NCBI GenBank assembly: GCA_963205415.1
Contig: CAUJJS010000254.1
Span: 52,098 to 116,097, forward strand
From: Pseudomonadota bacterium
GTDB lineage: Bacteria > Pseudomonadota > Gammaproteobacteria > Xanthomonadales > Xanthomonadaceae
Length of the DNA: 64,000 bases
Reading direction: 5' to 3'
Shown here: in pieces, positions 1 to 11,648 of the stretch
Numbering within the stretch: position 1 is the stretch's first letter
Layout: each line of letters opens with the position of its first letter
Translations under genes and position numbers: made by a program
Notes under the pieces: generated by a model
The model's input: only the letters and a program-made list of their open reading frames with translations
The model's database searches: none
Told to the model about the DNA's origin: nothing

Positions 1-429
1 GACCGTGAGTGGACCACCTTTTGCGACAAGGTGCTGCAACTGCCCGACCTGACCGCACAGTACCTGGGCAATGCCCACCGGCTGGCCCAGCGCGAGAAAT
101 TGCGGGGCATCATCGAAGGCGTGTGCGCCACCTTGACCGCCGCGCAATTGGTGGAGCGGCTCGACGCGGCGCAAATCGCCAATGGCCAGCTCAACGAGAT
201 GGCCGACCTGTGGAAGCACCCGCAACTCGCGGCGCGCGGACGCTGGACCGAGATCGGCTCGCCCGGCGGCACGTTGCCGGCGTTGTACCCGCCGCACCAC
301 GTCAATGGCAGCGAGCCGCCGCCCATGGGGCCGGTGCCTGCCCTAGGCGAGCACACCGAAGCCATCCTGACCGAGCTCGGCTACGGCGAGACTGACATCG
401 CCCGGCTGCGTGCGGACCAAGCCATCTGA
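1..429 (+). CDS. CaiB/BaiF family CoA-transferase, C-terminal part (5' truncated by window)
   Basis: Open from base 1 in frame 1; ...WKHPQLAARGRWTEIGSPGG...PPMGPVPALGEHTEAILTELGY typical of the type III CoA-transferase C-terminus. Confidence 0.85.
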   Translation, partial: DREWTTFCDKVLQLPDLTAQYLGNAHRLAQREKLRGIIEGVCATLTAAQLVERLDAAQIANGQLNEMADLWKHPQLAARGRWTEIGSPGGTLPALYPPHHVNGSEPPPMGPVPALGEHTEAILTELGYGETDIARLRADQAI

Positions 430-445
430 CTGCGAGATCGATACC

Positions 446-1810
446 ATGACCCTGGATACAAACCCGAGCGCGACGCTGGCCGCCTTTGCCGCGGGCTTGC
501 AGTTCGACGCCATTCCCGCTCCGGTGCTGCGCCGCACCGAAGACCTGTTCCTCGACTGGTACGCCTCGGCCCTCGCGGGCAAGGGCGCGCGGCCGGTCGA
601 GGCCATTGAAGCTTACGCCCGGGCCATGGGGCCGGACTCGGGCCGCGCCGAAGTGCTGATCTCGCGCCGCATGAGCTCGCCGCATTTCGCGGCCATGGTC
701 AATGCGGCCGCCTCGCACTTTGCCGAGCAGGACGACGTGCACAACGGCTCGGTGTTCCACCCGGCGGCGGTAGTGTTCCCGGCCGCGCTGGCGGTGGCGC
801 AGGAGATCGGTGCCAGCGGCCGCGAGTTCCTGACCGCCGTGGTGGCGGGCTATGAGGTCGGCATTCGTGTTGGCGAGTTCCTGGGCCGCTCGCACTACCG
901 CATCTTTCACACCACCGCCACTGCCGGTACCCTGGCCGCCGCTGCGGCGGCCGGCCGGCTGCTCAAGCTGGACGCGACGACCATGCTGCATGCCTTCGGC
1001 AGTGCCGGCACGCAAGCCGCCGGCCTGTGGGAGTTTTTGCGCGACGCCGCCGACTCCAAGCAACTGCACACCGCCCATGCGGCGTCCAGCGGCCTGGCTT
1101 CCGCCTACCTGGCGCGCGAGGGGCTGACCGGCGCGCGCCAGATTCTGGAAGGGCCGCAGGGCATGGCCGCGGGCATGTCGAGCGACGCCGATCCGGCGCG
1201 CCTGACCGACCGCCTGGGCCAGCGCTGGGCCACGGCGGAAACCTCGTTCAAATACCACGCCTCGTGCCGCCACACCCACCCCAGCGCCGATGCACTGCTG
1301 GCGCTGATGCAGACGCATGGGCTCAAGGCCGACGATATTGCCGCGGTGATCACCCAGGTGCACCAGGGCGCCATCGACGTGCTGGGCCGCGTCACCGTGC
1401 CCGCCACCGTGCACCAGGCCAAGTTCTCGATGGGCACGGTGCTGGCGCTGGCGGCCGAGTACGGCTTTGCCGGGCTGAACGAATTCGAGCAGCATTACCT
1501 CGCGCCGCGCGTGGCGGCCTTGCGCGACCGTGTGACCATGCAGCTCGACGCCGAGGTCGATCAGGCCTACCCGCAGCGCTGGATCGGCAAGGTGACGGTG
1601 ACGACGCGCGATGGCCGCACGCTGAGTGCGCGCGTCGACGAGCCCAAGGGCGACCCTGGCAACACCCTGACCCGCGCTGAACTGGAAGACAAGGCGCAGC
1701 GCCTGGCGGCCTACGGCAAAGCCGCCACGCCGCAGGAAATGCAGGCGCTGATCGCGCGCGTCTGGGCCGTGGCCGAGGCGCCGCGCATGGACCGCTGGCT
1801 GGGGGCATGA
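446..1810 (+). CDS. MmgE/PrpD family protein
   Basis: ORF 410..1810, ATG at 446; Ala-rich MmgE/PrpD-type sequence with FKYHASCRHTHPSADALL. Confidence 0.85.
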   Translation: MTLDTNPSATLAAFAAGLQFDAIPAPVLRRTEDLFLDWYASALAGKGARPVEAIEAYARAMGPDSGRAEVLISRRMSSPHFAAMVNAAASHFAEQDDVHNGSVFHPAAVVFPAALAVAQEIGASGREFLTAVVAGYEVGIRVGEFLGRSHYRIFHTTATAGTLAAAAAAGRLLKLDATTMLHAFGSAGTQAAGLWEFLRDAADSKQLHTAHAASSGLASAYLAREGLTGARQILEGPQGMAAGMSSDADPARLTDRLGQRWATAETSFKYHASCRHTHPSADALLALMQTHGLKADDIAAVITQVHQGAIDVLGRVTVPATVHQAKFSMGTVLALAAEYGFAGLNEFEQHYLAPRVAALRDRVTMQLDAEVDQAYPQRWIGKVTVTTRDGRTLSARVDEPKGDPGNTLTRAELEDKAQRLAAYGKAATPQEMQALIARVWAVAEAPRMDRWLGA

Positions 1811-2643
1811 GCATGGCGAACCCTACCGCTAGCCTGCCGCGCGCCTACCTTTTTGTGCCTGCCGACCGGCCTGAGCGTTTCGCCAAGGCGCGCGCCAGCG
1901 GCGCCGACGCGGTGATCATCGACCTGGAAGACGCGGTTGCCCCGGAGGCAAAGGAGCGCGCACGCGACGCGCTGGCGCTAGCGCTTGATGAGTCGGCACC
2001 GCTGGTGGTGCGTATCAATGCCGCTGGCACGCCCTGGTTTGACGACGATCTCGAACTGTGTCGCCATCCTGGTGTGGCCGCGGTGATGCTGCCCAAGGCC
2101 CAGGGCATCGACGCCGTCTGCACCGTGGTTGAGACCACCTACAAGGACGTGTTGCCGATCATCGAGTCGGCGCGCGGCCTTCAGGAGATCTACAGCATTG
2201 CGCGCGTGCCGGGCGTGATCCGCCTGGCTTTTGGCAGCGTTGATCTGGCGCTGGATCTGGGCATCGACTGTGCGCCTGATGGTGCGGAGACAGAGCTCCT
2301 GGCTTTTCGTTCCCAATTGGTGCTGGCCTCGCGGCTGGCCGGGCTGGCTGCGCCGGTCGACGGCGTCAGCACCGCGATCGACGACCTGCAACGCTTGCAG
2401 GCGGACGCCGAGCGCGCACGCCGGCTCGGCTTCGGCGCCAAGCTGTGCATCCACCCGAAGCAGCTGGCCATCGTCCAGGCGGTGTTCACGCCGACCCCCG
2501 AGCGGCTTGACTGGGCGCGCCGCGTCTGCAAGGCATTTGCATCAGCCGGCGGTGCCGCCGTGGCCGTGGATGGCCAGATGGTGGACCTGCCGGTGGTCCA
2601 GCGTGCGCGCGCCGTGCTGCGTGACGCGGGCCAGAGCGCCTGA
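1807..2643 (+). CDS. HpcH/HpaI aldolase / citrate lyase beta-subunit-like (CitE) protein
   Basis: RAYLFVPADRPERFAKARASGADAVIIDLEDAV...; 4-nt overlap with the upstream ORF. Confidence 0.9.
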   Translation: MSMANPTASLPRAYLFVPADRPERFAKARASGADAVIIDLEDAVAPEAKERARDALALALDESAPLVVRINAAGTPWFDDDLELCRHPGVAAVMLPKAQGIDAVCTVVETTYKDVLPIIESARGLQEIYSIARVPGVIRLAFGSVDLALDLGIDCAPDGAETELLAFRSQLVLASRLAGLAAPVDGVSTAIDDLQRLQADAERARRLGFGAKLCIHPKQLAIVQAVFTPTPERLDWARRVCKAFASAGGAAVAVDGQMVDLPVVQRARAVLRDAGQSA

Positions 2644-2680
2644 TTTTTTTGAACCCACCCCCAACCGACTGGAATTCCTT

Positions 2681-3469
2681 ATGACCCGCAAAACCAAACC
2701 CATACGCTCCGACATTGCCTGGAGTACCCCCGACCGCATCGAAGTGCACGGCAAGAGTCTGCCTGACGAGATTCTCGGCCATCTCAACCTGGGCGACATG
2801 GCCTACCTGCAGATCGTCGGGCGCATGCCGACACCGCAGGAATCGAACGTGTTCAACGCCATTGCGGTGACGCTGGTCGAGCACGGCATCACGCCCAGTG
2901 CGCTGGTCGCGCGACTGACCTACGCCGGTGCGCCCGAATCGCTGCAGGCCGCGGTGGCGGCCGGATTGTGCGGCCTGGGCAGCGTGTTCGTCGGCAGCAC
3001 CGAAGGCACCGCCAAAATGCTGTACGAGGCCCTGCCACCCGGAACGAAAGGAGCTGACCTAGAGCGCATCGCTTGCGACACCGTGGCAGCCTTTCGTGCG
3101 CGCGGCCAGATCATTCCCGGACTCGGTCATCCGCTGCACAAGCCGGTCGATCCGCGCGCCCCGCGCCTGTTTCAGATCGCCAAGGACAACGGTTTTTCCG
3201 GCGACTACATCCGGCTCGAACAACTGATCTGCGCCGAGGCCGAGCGGGTGGCCGGCAAGATGCTGCCGGTCAACGCGACCGGCGCCATCGGCGCCATCAG
3301 TTGCGAACTCGGGCTGCCCTGGAAGATCGTGCGCGGCATCGGCGTGCTGGCGCGCGCCATCGGGCTGGTGGGGCACATCCTGGAAGAAAGCAAGAACCCG
3401 ATGGCGGTCGAGATCTGGCAGCGGGTCGAAGACGAGGCCACCCGGCACATCAGACCACAAAGCGCCTGA
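2681..3469 (+). CDS. citryl-CoA lyase / citrate-synthase-like protein
   Basis: MTRKTKPIRSDIAWSTPDRIEVHGKSLPDEILGHLNLGDMAYL...IPGLGHPLHKPVDPRAPRLF. Confidence 0.85.
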   Translation: MTRKTKPIRSDIAWSTPDRIEVHGKSLPDEILGHLNLGDMAYLQIVGRMPTPQESNVFNAIAVTLVEHGITPSALVARLTYAGAPESLQAAVAAGLCGLGSVFVGSTEGTAKMLYEALPPGTKGADLERIACDTVAAFRARGQIIPGLGHPLHKPVDPRAPRLFQIAKDNGFSGDYIRLEQLICAEAERVAGKMLPVNATGAIGAISCELGLPWKIVRGIGVLARAIGLVGHILEESKNPMAVEIWQRVEDEATRHIRPQSA

Positions 3470-3600
3470 TGCGCTGTAGCTGGACAAATTCGATTTTCAG
3501 GGTGACAAGCTGCTCACTACCGGTAACCCCGACTGGGCCAGCGACCGACGCCTGTTTGATACCCTGGGGCTGATGGCCCGCCGAACTTTCTTGAAGGTGA
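3470..3600 (+). pseudogene. bioB 3'-terminal remnant (frameshifted)
   Basis: Frame-corrected reading ...NSIF(x)[24 protein letters not shown] matches the BioB C-terminus ([17 protein letters not shown]... in the intact bioB of this window); 1-nt loss after ATTTTC. Confidence 0.8.
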
Positions 3601-3604
3601 AACC

Positions 3605-3985
3605 ATGTACCGTACCCTCCTCAAGTCCAAGATCCACCGCGCCACAGTGACGGCATGCGAACTGCATTACGAGGGCTCCTGCGCGATCGACGAGGATCTG
3701 ATGGATGCTGCCGATCTGCGCGAGAACGAGCAAATCCACATCTGGAATATCAACAATGGTGAGCGCTTTGTCACCTATGCCATCAAGGGCGAGCGAGGCT
3801 CGGGCATGATCTCGGTCAACGGTTCAGCGGCACGCCGTGCTGCAGTGGGCGACCTCATCATCATCGCGGCCTTTGCCCAAGTGCATGAAGAGCGGGTCGC
3901 TGGGCATCATCCCCAACTGGTGTTTGTGGACGAGCACAACCGCCAAACAGCCTTGCGCCACCACGTGCCAACGCAGGCACTGTGA
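3605..3985 (+). CDS. panD: aspartate 1-decarboxylase
   Basis: [29 protein letters not shown]: pyruvoyl site Gly-Ser and typical N-terminus. Confidence 0.95.
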   Translation: MYRTLLKSKIHRATVTACELHYEGSCAIDEDLMDAADLRENEQIHIWNINNGERFVTYAIKGERGSGMISVNGSAARRAAVGDLIIIAAFAQVHEERVAGHHPQLVFVDEHNRQTALRHHVPTQAL

Positions 3986-5337
3986 TGTCGGCAAGCCTCT
4001 CCAGCCGCAGCACGGCCAGCGTGTGGCATCCCTGCACCCAGATGAAACGCCACGAGACGCAGCCGCCGCTGGCGCTGGTGCGCGGCAGCGGTGCCTGGCT
4101 CTATGACGAAGCGGGCAAAGGCTACCTGGACGGCTTGAGTTCCTGGTGGGTCAACCTGTTCGGCCACGCCAACCCGCGCATCAACGCCGCCGTGAAAGCC
4201 CAGCTCGACACGCTGGAGCATGTGATGCTGGCCGGGTGTACCCATGCGCCTGTGGTCGAGCTTTCCGAGCGGCTGGCGGCGCTGACGGGGCATGCACTCG
4301 GGCATTGCTTTTACGCCTCTGATGGTGCCTCCGCCGTGGAAATCGCGCTCAAGATGAGCGCCCACTACTGGCGCAACAGCGGCCAACCCCTCAAGCGTGA
4401 CTTTGCCTGCCTCGCGCAGAGCTACCACGGCGAAACCCTGGGAGCCCTGGGCGTGACCGATGTGCCGCTGTTTCGTCAGGCTTACGATGGCCTGCTGCGA
4501 CCGGCCCACATCGTCGCCAGCCCGGATGCGCGTGCAGCCCGTCCGGGTGAAAGCGCGCGGGACGTGGCAGCGCGCGCGGCGGAAACACTGCGGCAGTTGT
4601 TCGAGGCCAAGGCCGACACCATCGCCGCGCTGATCGTGGAACCGCTGGTGCAGTGTGCCGCTGGCATGGCCATGCACGATGCGCAGTACCTTCAGGACAT
4701 CCGCCGCCTGTGCGACCAGTACCACGTGCATTTGATCGCCGATGAAATCGCCGTGGGTTGTGGCCGCACCGGCACCTTCTTCGCTTGTGAGCAGGCCGGG
4801 AATGGGGGAGGTGAGGGGGAAAGGATGTGGCCCGACTTCCTCTGCTTGTCCAAAGGCATCAGCGGCGGCTACCTGCCGCTGTCACTGGTGATGACGACGC
4901 CAAATGTCTACCAGGCTTTTTACGACGATGGCATCAACCGTGCCTTTTTGCATTCTCATTCCTACACCGGCAACCCGCTGGCCTGCCGCGCAGCCCTGGC
5001 TTGCCTGGATATTTTTGAAGAAGACGATGTGCTGAACGCCAACCGCGTGCGTGCCAGGCGGCTCAGCACCCTGCTCGCCCCTGTAGCCGCGCACCCGCAG
5101 GTGCGGCATTTCCGGCAGCAGGGCATGATTTGGGCCTTTGATGTTACGGTTGAAGATCCCGCGCATGCGGCCACCTTCTCGCGGCGCTTTCATGCCCTGG
5201 CCTTAGAAAGCGGGTTGATGTTGCGCCCCATCGGTAAAACCGTCTACCTGATGCCGCCCTATATCCTGAACGACCACGAACAGACATTGCTTGCCGAGGG
5301 CGTGCAAAGCGCGTTGTCCGAAGCGCTGCGAACCTGA
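3985..5337 (+). CDS. bioA: adenosylmethionine-8-amino-7-oxononanoate aminotransferase
   Basis: VWHPCTQMK...[16 protein letters not shown]...[20 protein letters not shown]...[15 protein letters not shown]. Confidence 0.95.
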   Translation: MSASLSSRSTASVWHPCTQMKRHETQPPLALVRGSGAWLYDEAGKGYLDGLSSWWVNLFGHANPRINAAVKAQLDTLEHVMLAGCTHAPVVELSERLAALTGHALGHCFYASDGASAVEIALKMSAHYWRNSGQPLKRDFACLAQSYHGETLGALGVTDVPLFRQAYDGLLRPAHIVASPDARAARPGESARDVAARAAETLRQLFEAKADTIAALIVEPLVQCAAGMAMHDAQYLQDIRRLCDQYHVHLIADEIAVGCGRTGTFFACEQAGNGGGEGERMWPDFLCLSKGISGGYLPLSLVMTTPNVYQAFYDDGINRAFLHSHSYTGNPLACRAALACLDIFEEDDVLNANRVRARRLSTLLAPVAAHPQVRHFRQQGMIWAFDVTVEDPAHAATFSRRFHALALESGLMLRPIGKTVYLMPPYILNDHEQTLLAEGVQSALSEALRT

Positions 5338-5344
5338 AACCACC

Positions 5345-6526
5345 ATGCATTTGATCGACACCCTGGAGGCGCGCATGGCGCAACTCGACGCCCAACACCT
5401 GCGCCGCCGCACGCGCCCTACGCAATCGCCCTGTGAGCCCCATGTCAAGCTGAACAACCGTGATTGCCTGGCGTTTTGCTCGAACGACTACCTGGGGCTT
5501 GCCAACCACCCTGCGGTGGTGGCGGCCTTGCAGGAAGGGGCCGGGCTGCACGGCGCGGGCAGTGGTGCATCCCACCTCATCAGCGGACACAGCCAGGCGC
5601 ACGAGGCGCTGGAGCACCGGCTGGCGGAGTTTGTCAGCCCCCAGTTCGAGACCTGCCGCACGCTGTTTTTTTGCACCGGCTACATGGCCAACCTGGCGGT
5701 GACGCCTGCGCTGGCAGCCACGGGCGAGCCCACGGCGATTTTTTCGGAAGCGCTCAACCACGCCTCGCTGATCGACGCGGTGCGCCTGGCCCGAGGCGCG
5801 CGTGTGCATGTGTATCCGCACGGCGATTTGCGAACCCTGGAGACGAGGCTAGCGCAAGAGACAGCGACGAACAAGCTGATCGTGACCGACAGCGTGTTCT
5901 CGATGGATGGCGACATCGCACCGCTGCCGCAGTTGCTGGCCCTGGCCGAGCGCTATGGTGCTTGGCTGATCGTGGACGATGCCCACGGTTTTGGCGTGCT
6001 GGGTGCCGGTGGACGTGGCGTGCTGGAGCATTTCGGCCTGAAGTCTCCGCACATCGTCTACATGGGCACCTTGGGCAAGGCCGCCGGGGTAGGCGGGGCC
6101 TTTGTCGCGGCCTGCCCGCAAGTGATTGATTGGCTGGTGCAAAAGGCTCGCACCTACATCTTCAGCACCGCAGCGCTGCCGGCATTGGCGCACGCCCTGT
6201 GTACCAGTCTGGACGTGATTGCCGGGCTACAGGGGCACTCCCGCCGCCAGCACCTGCAAGCGCTGATTGCCCACCTGCGCGAACGCATGGCCAGCAGCTC
6301 GTGGCGCTTGCTGCCATCCGACACGCCCATACAACCGCTGATTCTGGGCAGCAATGAGACCGCGCTGGCCGTGTCTGCCCAGCTCGAAGCGCAGGGGCTG
6401 TGGGTTCCCGCCATCCGCCCACCGACAGTGCCACCGGGCACAGCCCGCCTGCGCATTGCGCTGTCTGCTGCGCACAGCATCAACGATGTGGACAGGTTGG
6501 CAGACACCCTGAAAGCACTGCAATGA
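5345..6526 (+). CDS. bioF: 8-amino-7-oxononanoate synthase
   Basis: [16 protein letters not shown]...[10 protein letters not shown]...[11 protein letters not shown]...[14 protein letters not shown]. Confidence 0.95.
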   Translation: MHLIDTLEARMAQLDAQHLRRRTRPTQSPCEPHVKLNNRDCLAFCSNDYLGLANHPAVVAALQEGAGLHGAGSGASHLISGHSQAHEALEHRLAEFVSPQFETCRTLFFCTGYMANLAVTPALAATGEPTAIFSEALNHASLIDAVRLARGARVHVYPHGDLRTLETRLAQETATNKLIVTDSVFSMDGDIAPLPQLLALAERYGAWLIVDDAHGFGVLGAGGRGVLEHFGLKSPHIVYMGTLGKAAGVGGAFVAACPQVIDWLVQKARTYIFSTAALPALAHALCTSLDVIAGLQGHSRRQHLQALIAHLRERMASSSWRLLPSDTPIQPLILGSNETALAVSAQLEAQGLWVPAIRPPTVPPGTARLRIALSAAHSINDVDRLADTLKALQ

Positions 6527-7248
6527 CACTGCCACCACCCCTACCACGCAGCCTGCCCCGTGCTGATTTTTTTGTCACAGGCACGGACACAGGCGTCGGC
6601 AAAAGTCTGGTGGCCGCCGCTTTGCTGCGCCACCTGGGGCGAGCCGGTCGGCGGACCGTGGGCATGAAGCCGGTGGCCGCAGGCGCGACACAGGTGGATG
6701 ACCGCTGGTGCAACGACGATGTGGAAGCACTGAGCGCGGCCAGCAATGTACAAGCCCCGGCGCCATGGGTATGCCCCTACCTGCTGCGGGACGCCATGGC
6801 ACCGCATATCGCCGCCGACCATGCGGGCGTCCACCTGAGTCTTGAGCATATGCGCGATTGTTTTGCACAACTGCAGTCGGTATCCGACAGCGTGGTGGTC
6901 GAAGGTGCAGGTGGTTTTTCTGTGCCGATCAATGCCACCGACACCTTGGCCGATCTTGCCCAAGTTTTGGCTGTGCCGGTCGTGCTGGTGGTCGGCATAC
7001 GCCTGGGCTGCCTGAACCACGCCTTGCTGACGGCGCAGGCGATCCGGCAGGCCGGTTTGCCCCTGGTCGGCTGGGTGGCCAACCACATCGACCCCGGGAT
7101 GTCGGCTCCGGTCGAGAATGTCAACGCGCTGGCCCAGCGGCTGGGCGCGCCCTGCTGGGCGCAGATTCCCTGGCAAATGCAGAGTCCTCGCATTAGTTTT
7201 GCAGATGGGTTGGAGGCAATTCCATCGGTCATTGTTCCGTCTTATTGA
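6523..7248 (+). CDS. bioD: ATP-dependent dethiobiotin synthetase
   Basis: [38 protein letters not shown]. Confidence 0.95.
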   Translation: MTLPPPLPRSLPRADFFVTGTDTGVGKSLVAAALLRHLGRAGRRTVGMKPVAAGATQVDDRWCNDDVEALSAASNVQAPAPWVCPYLLRDAMAPHIAADHAGVHLSLEHMRDCFAQLQSVSDSVVVEGAGGFSVPINATDTLADLAQVLAVPVVLVVGIRLGCLNHALLTAQAIRQAGLPLVGWVANHIDPGMSAPVENVNALAQRLGAPCWAQIPWQMQSPRISFADGLEAIPSVIVPSY

Positions 7249-7261
7249 AAGAGAGTTTTTC

Positions 7262-8278
7262 ATGTCCTCTGTTGTCGAGCAAACCGTTACCCTGCATCGC
7301 CGCGCTGTTGCCATCGCCGCGCCCCAACCGGCGCGATGGACGGTCGAAGCCGTGCAAGCCCTATTTGCACTTCCCTTTCCTGAGTTGATGCACCGTGCCC
7401 AGACGGTACACCGGGAACACTTCGACCCTACCCAGATCGAATTTGCTACGCTGCTTTCGGTCAAGACCGGGGGCTGCCCAGAAGACTGTGGCTACTGCCC
7501 TCAATCCGCCAAGTTCGACACTGGCGTCGAGGCCAGCAAGCTGATGGAGCCCCAAGCCGTGCTGCAAGCTGCGCAACTCGCCAAGGCAGCCGGTGCCACG
7601 CGTTTTTGTATGGGTGCGGCCTGGCGCGCACCGAAAGACCGCGATATTGAAAAAATGGCCGAACTGGTCAGCACCGTCAAGGCCCTGGGGCTGGAAACCT
7701 GCGCTACGCTGGGAATGCTGAATGACGGCCACGCCGAAACCCTGCGCGATGCCGGGCTGGACTACTACAACCACAACCTTGACAGCGCACCCGATTTCTA
7801 TGGTGACATCATCACCACCCGTGACTATCAGGACCGGCTAGACACCTTGGAACGTGTGCGTGGTGCCGGCGTCAAAGTCTGCTGCGGCGGCATCGTAGGG
7901 ATGGGCGAGACACGTCTGCAACGCGCTGGCCTGATCGCCCAGTTGGCCAACCTTGACCCCTATCCTGAATCGGTGCCAATTAACAACCTAGTGCCCGTTC
8001 CCGGCACGCCACTGGCCGACCAGCCACCGCTCGACCCTTTCGAGTTCGTGCGCACCATCGCTGTGGCGCGCCTTACCATGCCCTTGGCGCGCGTGCGTTT
8101 GTCGGCAGGTCGCCAGCAGATGGGCGACGCGGTGCAGGCCCTATGCTTTTTGGCCGGTGCCAATTCCATTTTCTACGGCGACAAGTTGCTGACGACCGGC
8201 AACCCCGATACGCACGCCGATCTTGACCTGCTGCAGCGCCTGGGCCTGCGTCAAGCCACTACGGCTGCGACTGCGTGA
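7262..8278 (+). CDS. bioB: biotin synthase
   Basis: Radical SAM motif [55 protein letters not shown]. Confidence 0.97.
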   Translation: MSSVVEQTVTLHRRAVAIAAPQPARWTVEAVQALFALPFPELMHRAQTVHREHFDPTQIEFATLLSVKTGGCPEDCGYCPQSAKFDTGVEASKLMEPQAVLQAAQLAKAAGATRFCMGAAWRAPKDRDIEKMAELVSTVKALGLETCATLGMLNDGHAETLRDAGLDYYNHNLDSAPDFYGDIITTRDYQDRLDTLERVRGAGVKVCCGGIVGMGETRLQRAGLIAQLANLDPYPESVPINNLVPVPGTPLADQPPLDPFEFVRTIAVARLTMPLARVRLSAGRQQMGDAVQALCFLAGANSIFYGDKLLTTGNPDTHADLDLLQRLGLRQATTAATA

Positions 8279-8285
8279 GAACACT

Positions 8286-8607
8286 GTGAGCGAGCAAACC
8301 ACCCCACGCAAACCCCTGACCCTGCACCGCCTGCGTGAAATGCCCACCCTGGCGCAAAAAGTGACGCAAACGCTCACGATACCCGTCATCGGCATCGGTG
8401 CAATGCGTGGCCGGCAGCGGTCAGGTGCTGGTGCTGGTGCTACACGACATGCTGGCCGTAAGTCACGGCAAACGCCCCCGCTTTGTGCACAACTTCATGG
8501 ATGACAGCGCCTCGGTGCAATGTGCCGTGCCGTGCCGTGCAGTGCAGTGCTACGTCGAGGACGTGAAAGCCAGCCGCTTTCCCGTTGAGAACATCCATAC
8601 TTGCTGA
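8286..8607 (+). pseudogene. panB: panB (3-methyl-2-oxobutanoate hydroxymethyltransferase) internally deleted and frameshifted
   Basis: N-term VSEQTTPRKPLTLHRLREM runs directly into C-term VTQTLTIPVIGIGA, then shifts frame to GSGQVLVLVLHDMLAVSHGKRPRFVHNFMDDSASVQCAV..YVEDVKASRFPVENIHTC. Confidence 0.85.
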
Positions 8608-8684
8608 GCGGTTGCGAACCCAGCGTTAGGCCACGGCCAGCCCCCTATTGAGCCTCACCTCCGTCCATCCTGACCCAACGATAA

Positions 8685-9527
<843 letters not shown>

Positions 9528-9586
9528 GTCTCTTGAGCGGAGCGAGACCGGCACGGTCAGATGTTATTTATTCAGCAGAGAATTCA

Positions 9587-10192
9587 ATGTCACTACCACC
9601 ACCCCAAACCAGGAAGCATCTGCACACGCGCAGGGTTACGTTTCGCGGCTACCAGCGTGAGGACGGGCTCTGGGACATCGAGGCCGAGATAGTCGACGTT
9701 AAAACCTATGTCCTGAAAACGCCTGACCGAGGCACACTGCGACCGGGCACCCCGGTCCACGACATGGCGATCCGGGTGACAGTGGACGACAGCATGACGA
9801 TCCGCGAGATCGTCACGTCCATGACCAGTACGCCGTTTCCCGAATGCCTGCAGGCCCAGGACCCGATGCAGCAAATGGTTGGCTGCACGATGGGGCCGGG
9901 CTGGCGTCACACCATCGAGAAAAACCTCGGTGGAATCAAGGGCTGCACCCACTTGCGCGAATTGCTGTTCAACATGGCGACGGCGGCTTACCAGACTATT
10001 CCTGGCTATCGCGAGCATCAGAGCAAGCTGGCAGGCCTGCCAGCTCCGTCCGCAGGACAACCGCCATACCACTTGGGCAAATGCATGTCTTGGGATTTCA
10101 ATGGGCCGGTGGTTAAGCGCCATGAGCCGGAGTTTTTTGGCTGGCAGCCGCTGAAGAAGGCCGCGAAACCGGAGTATTTGGTTGGCTTGTAG
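9587..10192 (+). CDS. DUF2889 domain protein
   Basis: HTRRVTFRGYQREDGLWDIEAEIVDVKTYVL...CTHLRELLFNMATAAYQT. Confidence 0.75.
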   Translation: MSLPPPQTRKHLHTRRVTFRGYQREDGLWDIEAEIVDVKTYVLKTPDRGTLRPGTPVHDMAIRVTVDDSMTIREIVTSMTSTPFPECLQAQDPMQQMVGCTMGPGWRHTIEKNLGGIKGCTHLRELLFNMATAAYQTIPGYREHQSKLAGLPAPSAGQPPYHLGKCMSWDFNGPVVKRHEPEFFGWQPLKKAAKPEYLVGL

Positions 10193-10195
10193 CTG

Positions 10196-10426
10196 TCACC
10201 GTCTTTCGATCAAAAATAAGAGCAACACCGCGTGCTCCTCCGCCAGTCGTTTGACGGCGGCCTTTGAGCCAGACCAGGCCAAACTCAGGTGCTTCAAGGC
10301 ACAGTTGGCCCGTCCCCCATGATCGACGTATTCCGTCACCGCATTGAGCAGTTTCCATGCTGCGCCGGCGCTGACCCAAATGTGTGCACTTGACTCAGGA
10401 TCAGTTCGAAAACCGTGAGCCTGCAA
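10196..10426 (-). pseudogene. DUF932-like C-terminal fragment (phage/plasmid protein remnant)
   Basis: AAWKLLNAVTEYVDHGGRANCALKHLSLAWSGSKAAVKRLA resembles the DUF932 C-terminal (LNAVTEYVDH) signature; upstream portion missing. Confidence 0.55.
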
Positions 10427-10586
10427 TACTGGTGTTGCCGATATTGGACTGTTGCAGCGCTAGCGGGTGTGTGATCGCGGATGACCGAAGCCAATATCGA
10501 AACCCCCCGTGTTTTCTGGCAATTTCGCTTGGCGGCTCGAAGCGAAGCGGTCGAGGATGGAGGAACACTAGGAGCACCGGTTCAGT

Positions 10587-11543
10587 ATGGGCAAAAACTT
10601 TAGGCCAAGCGATCGAGTTTCTGATCAGTTGAACGAGACGGCGATGCAATCCGTCGCGATGCTCAAGGCGGCGATCAATGGTGAAACGTATGAAGCTGTT
10701 GCTGCCAAATTTGGCAAGTCACGAACCGCCGTTGAGAGGCGAATCAAGGCCATTGCGACCCAGTTGACCAAGGCAGTCGGCATTCAAGGACTCAACGAAG
10801 AGGGGGCTGCTTTCGTTCGCCGCCTGCGCTTGCACCGGGACGCCATCCTGATCGCGCTGGAAGCCTTCGAGCCAACAGCATCCTGCGGGCCTCGGGAGAA
10901 CCGCATCGTCTCCAGGGAGGAAATCGCCCAGGCTGCGCAGCGCATCAGAGGCCGCAGCAGCCGACCGTGGCACGATCTCTCTTTGTTCTACATGGTGTTT
11001 GCCACTGGAGCCAGACCGCTGGAAATCGCCCGGCTGGAGGTGCGGGACTACCTCGATGTGGACGGCAGCGTGCGCCGGGAATCGCAGATACGTGCTGAAG
11101 TAGCTATCATCGGAAAGATCAGACCCTTGCATTTCAGCAGTACCAGGCTTGACGAGGTGCTGGCGCTGTACCTGCAGGAGCGGCTGACACTGAAGCTGGG
11201 CGTACATACGGAGGGTGCCTACCGGGGCCTCGATCCCGACAGCCGTCTGTTCCTCTCAGCTACGGGCGAAGGCTTCAAGATCACACCTTACGGCAAAGAA
11301 GGACAGCGGCGCTTTCTGTGCCGTCCGATTCTGGAGACCTACGGCAAACTGTTCCGGTATTCCGAGCTTGAGGGCGTATCAGCGCTATCAATAAGGCGCA
11401 CGGTGATTTCTCGGCTGTATGAACGCGGCGCCGATGAAGACCAGGTAGGGATCCTGCTGGGCATCAGCGAACGAAGCGCGGTGCGGGAACTGCTGTCCAG
11501 GCAAAAACCGACCCTTTTGGCGCTGGTCGACGAACTGATCTGA
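10587..11543 (+). CDS. tyrosine-recombinase-like protein with atypical catalytic positions
   Basis: FATGARPLEIARLEVRDYL and SALSIRRTVISRLYERGADEDQVGILLGISERSAV fit a phage-integrase fold; the usual HxxR, GH and Tyr positions look substituted. Confidence 0.6.
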   Translation: MGKNFRPSDRVSDQLNETAMQSVAMLKAAINGETYEAVAAKFGKSRTAVERRIKAIATQLTKAVGIQGLNEEGAAFVRRLRLHRDAILIALEAFEPTASCGPRENRIVSREEIAQAAQRIRGRSSRPWHDLSLFYMVFATGARPLEIARLEVRDYLDVDGSVRRESQIRAEVAIIGKIRPLHFSSTRLDEVLALYLQERLTLKLGVHTEGAYRGLDPDSRLFLSATGEGFKITPYGKEGQRRFLCRPILETYGKLFRYSELEGVSALSIRRTVISRLYERGADEDQVGILLGISERSAVRELLSRQKPTLLALVDELI

Positions 11544-11648
11544 GGTACTTGGCTCAGCCGGTGCCGAAATCCAACCCCTTTTCTCGCTGTTTTAAGTGGC
11601 GCTTTGAGACAGGAAGGTTGAGCCTGCCTGAACAGGAGTTTGACGACC

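Noticed and set aside
302-1495. 397-aa minus-strand ORF
   Set aside because: Antisense of MmgE/PrpD gene, no recognisable domain
2231-2680. 5' extension of the citryl-CoA-lyase ORF
   Set aside because: Overlaps CitE-like gene in another frame; genuine start with proper sequence at 2681
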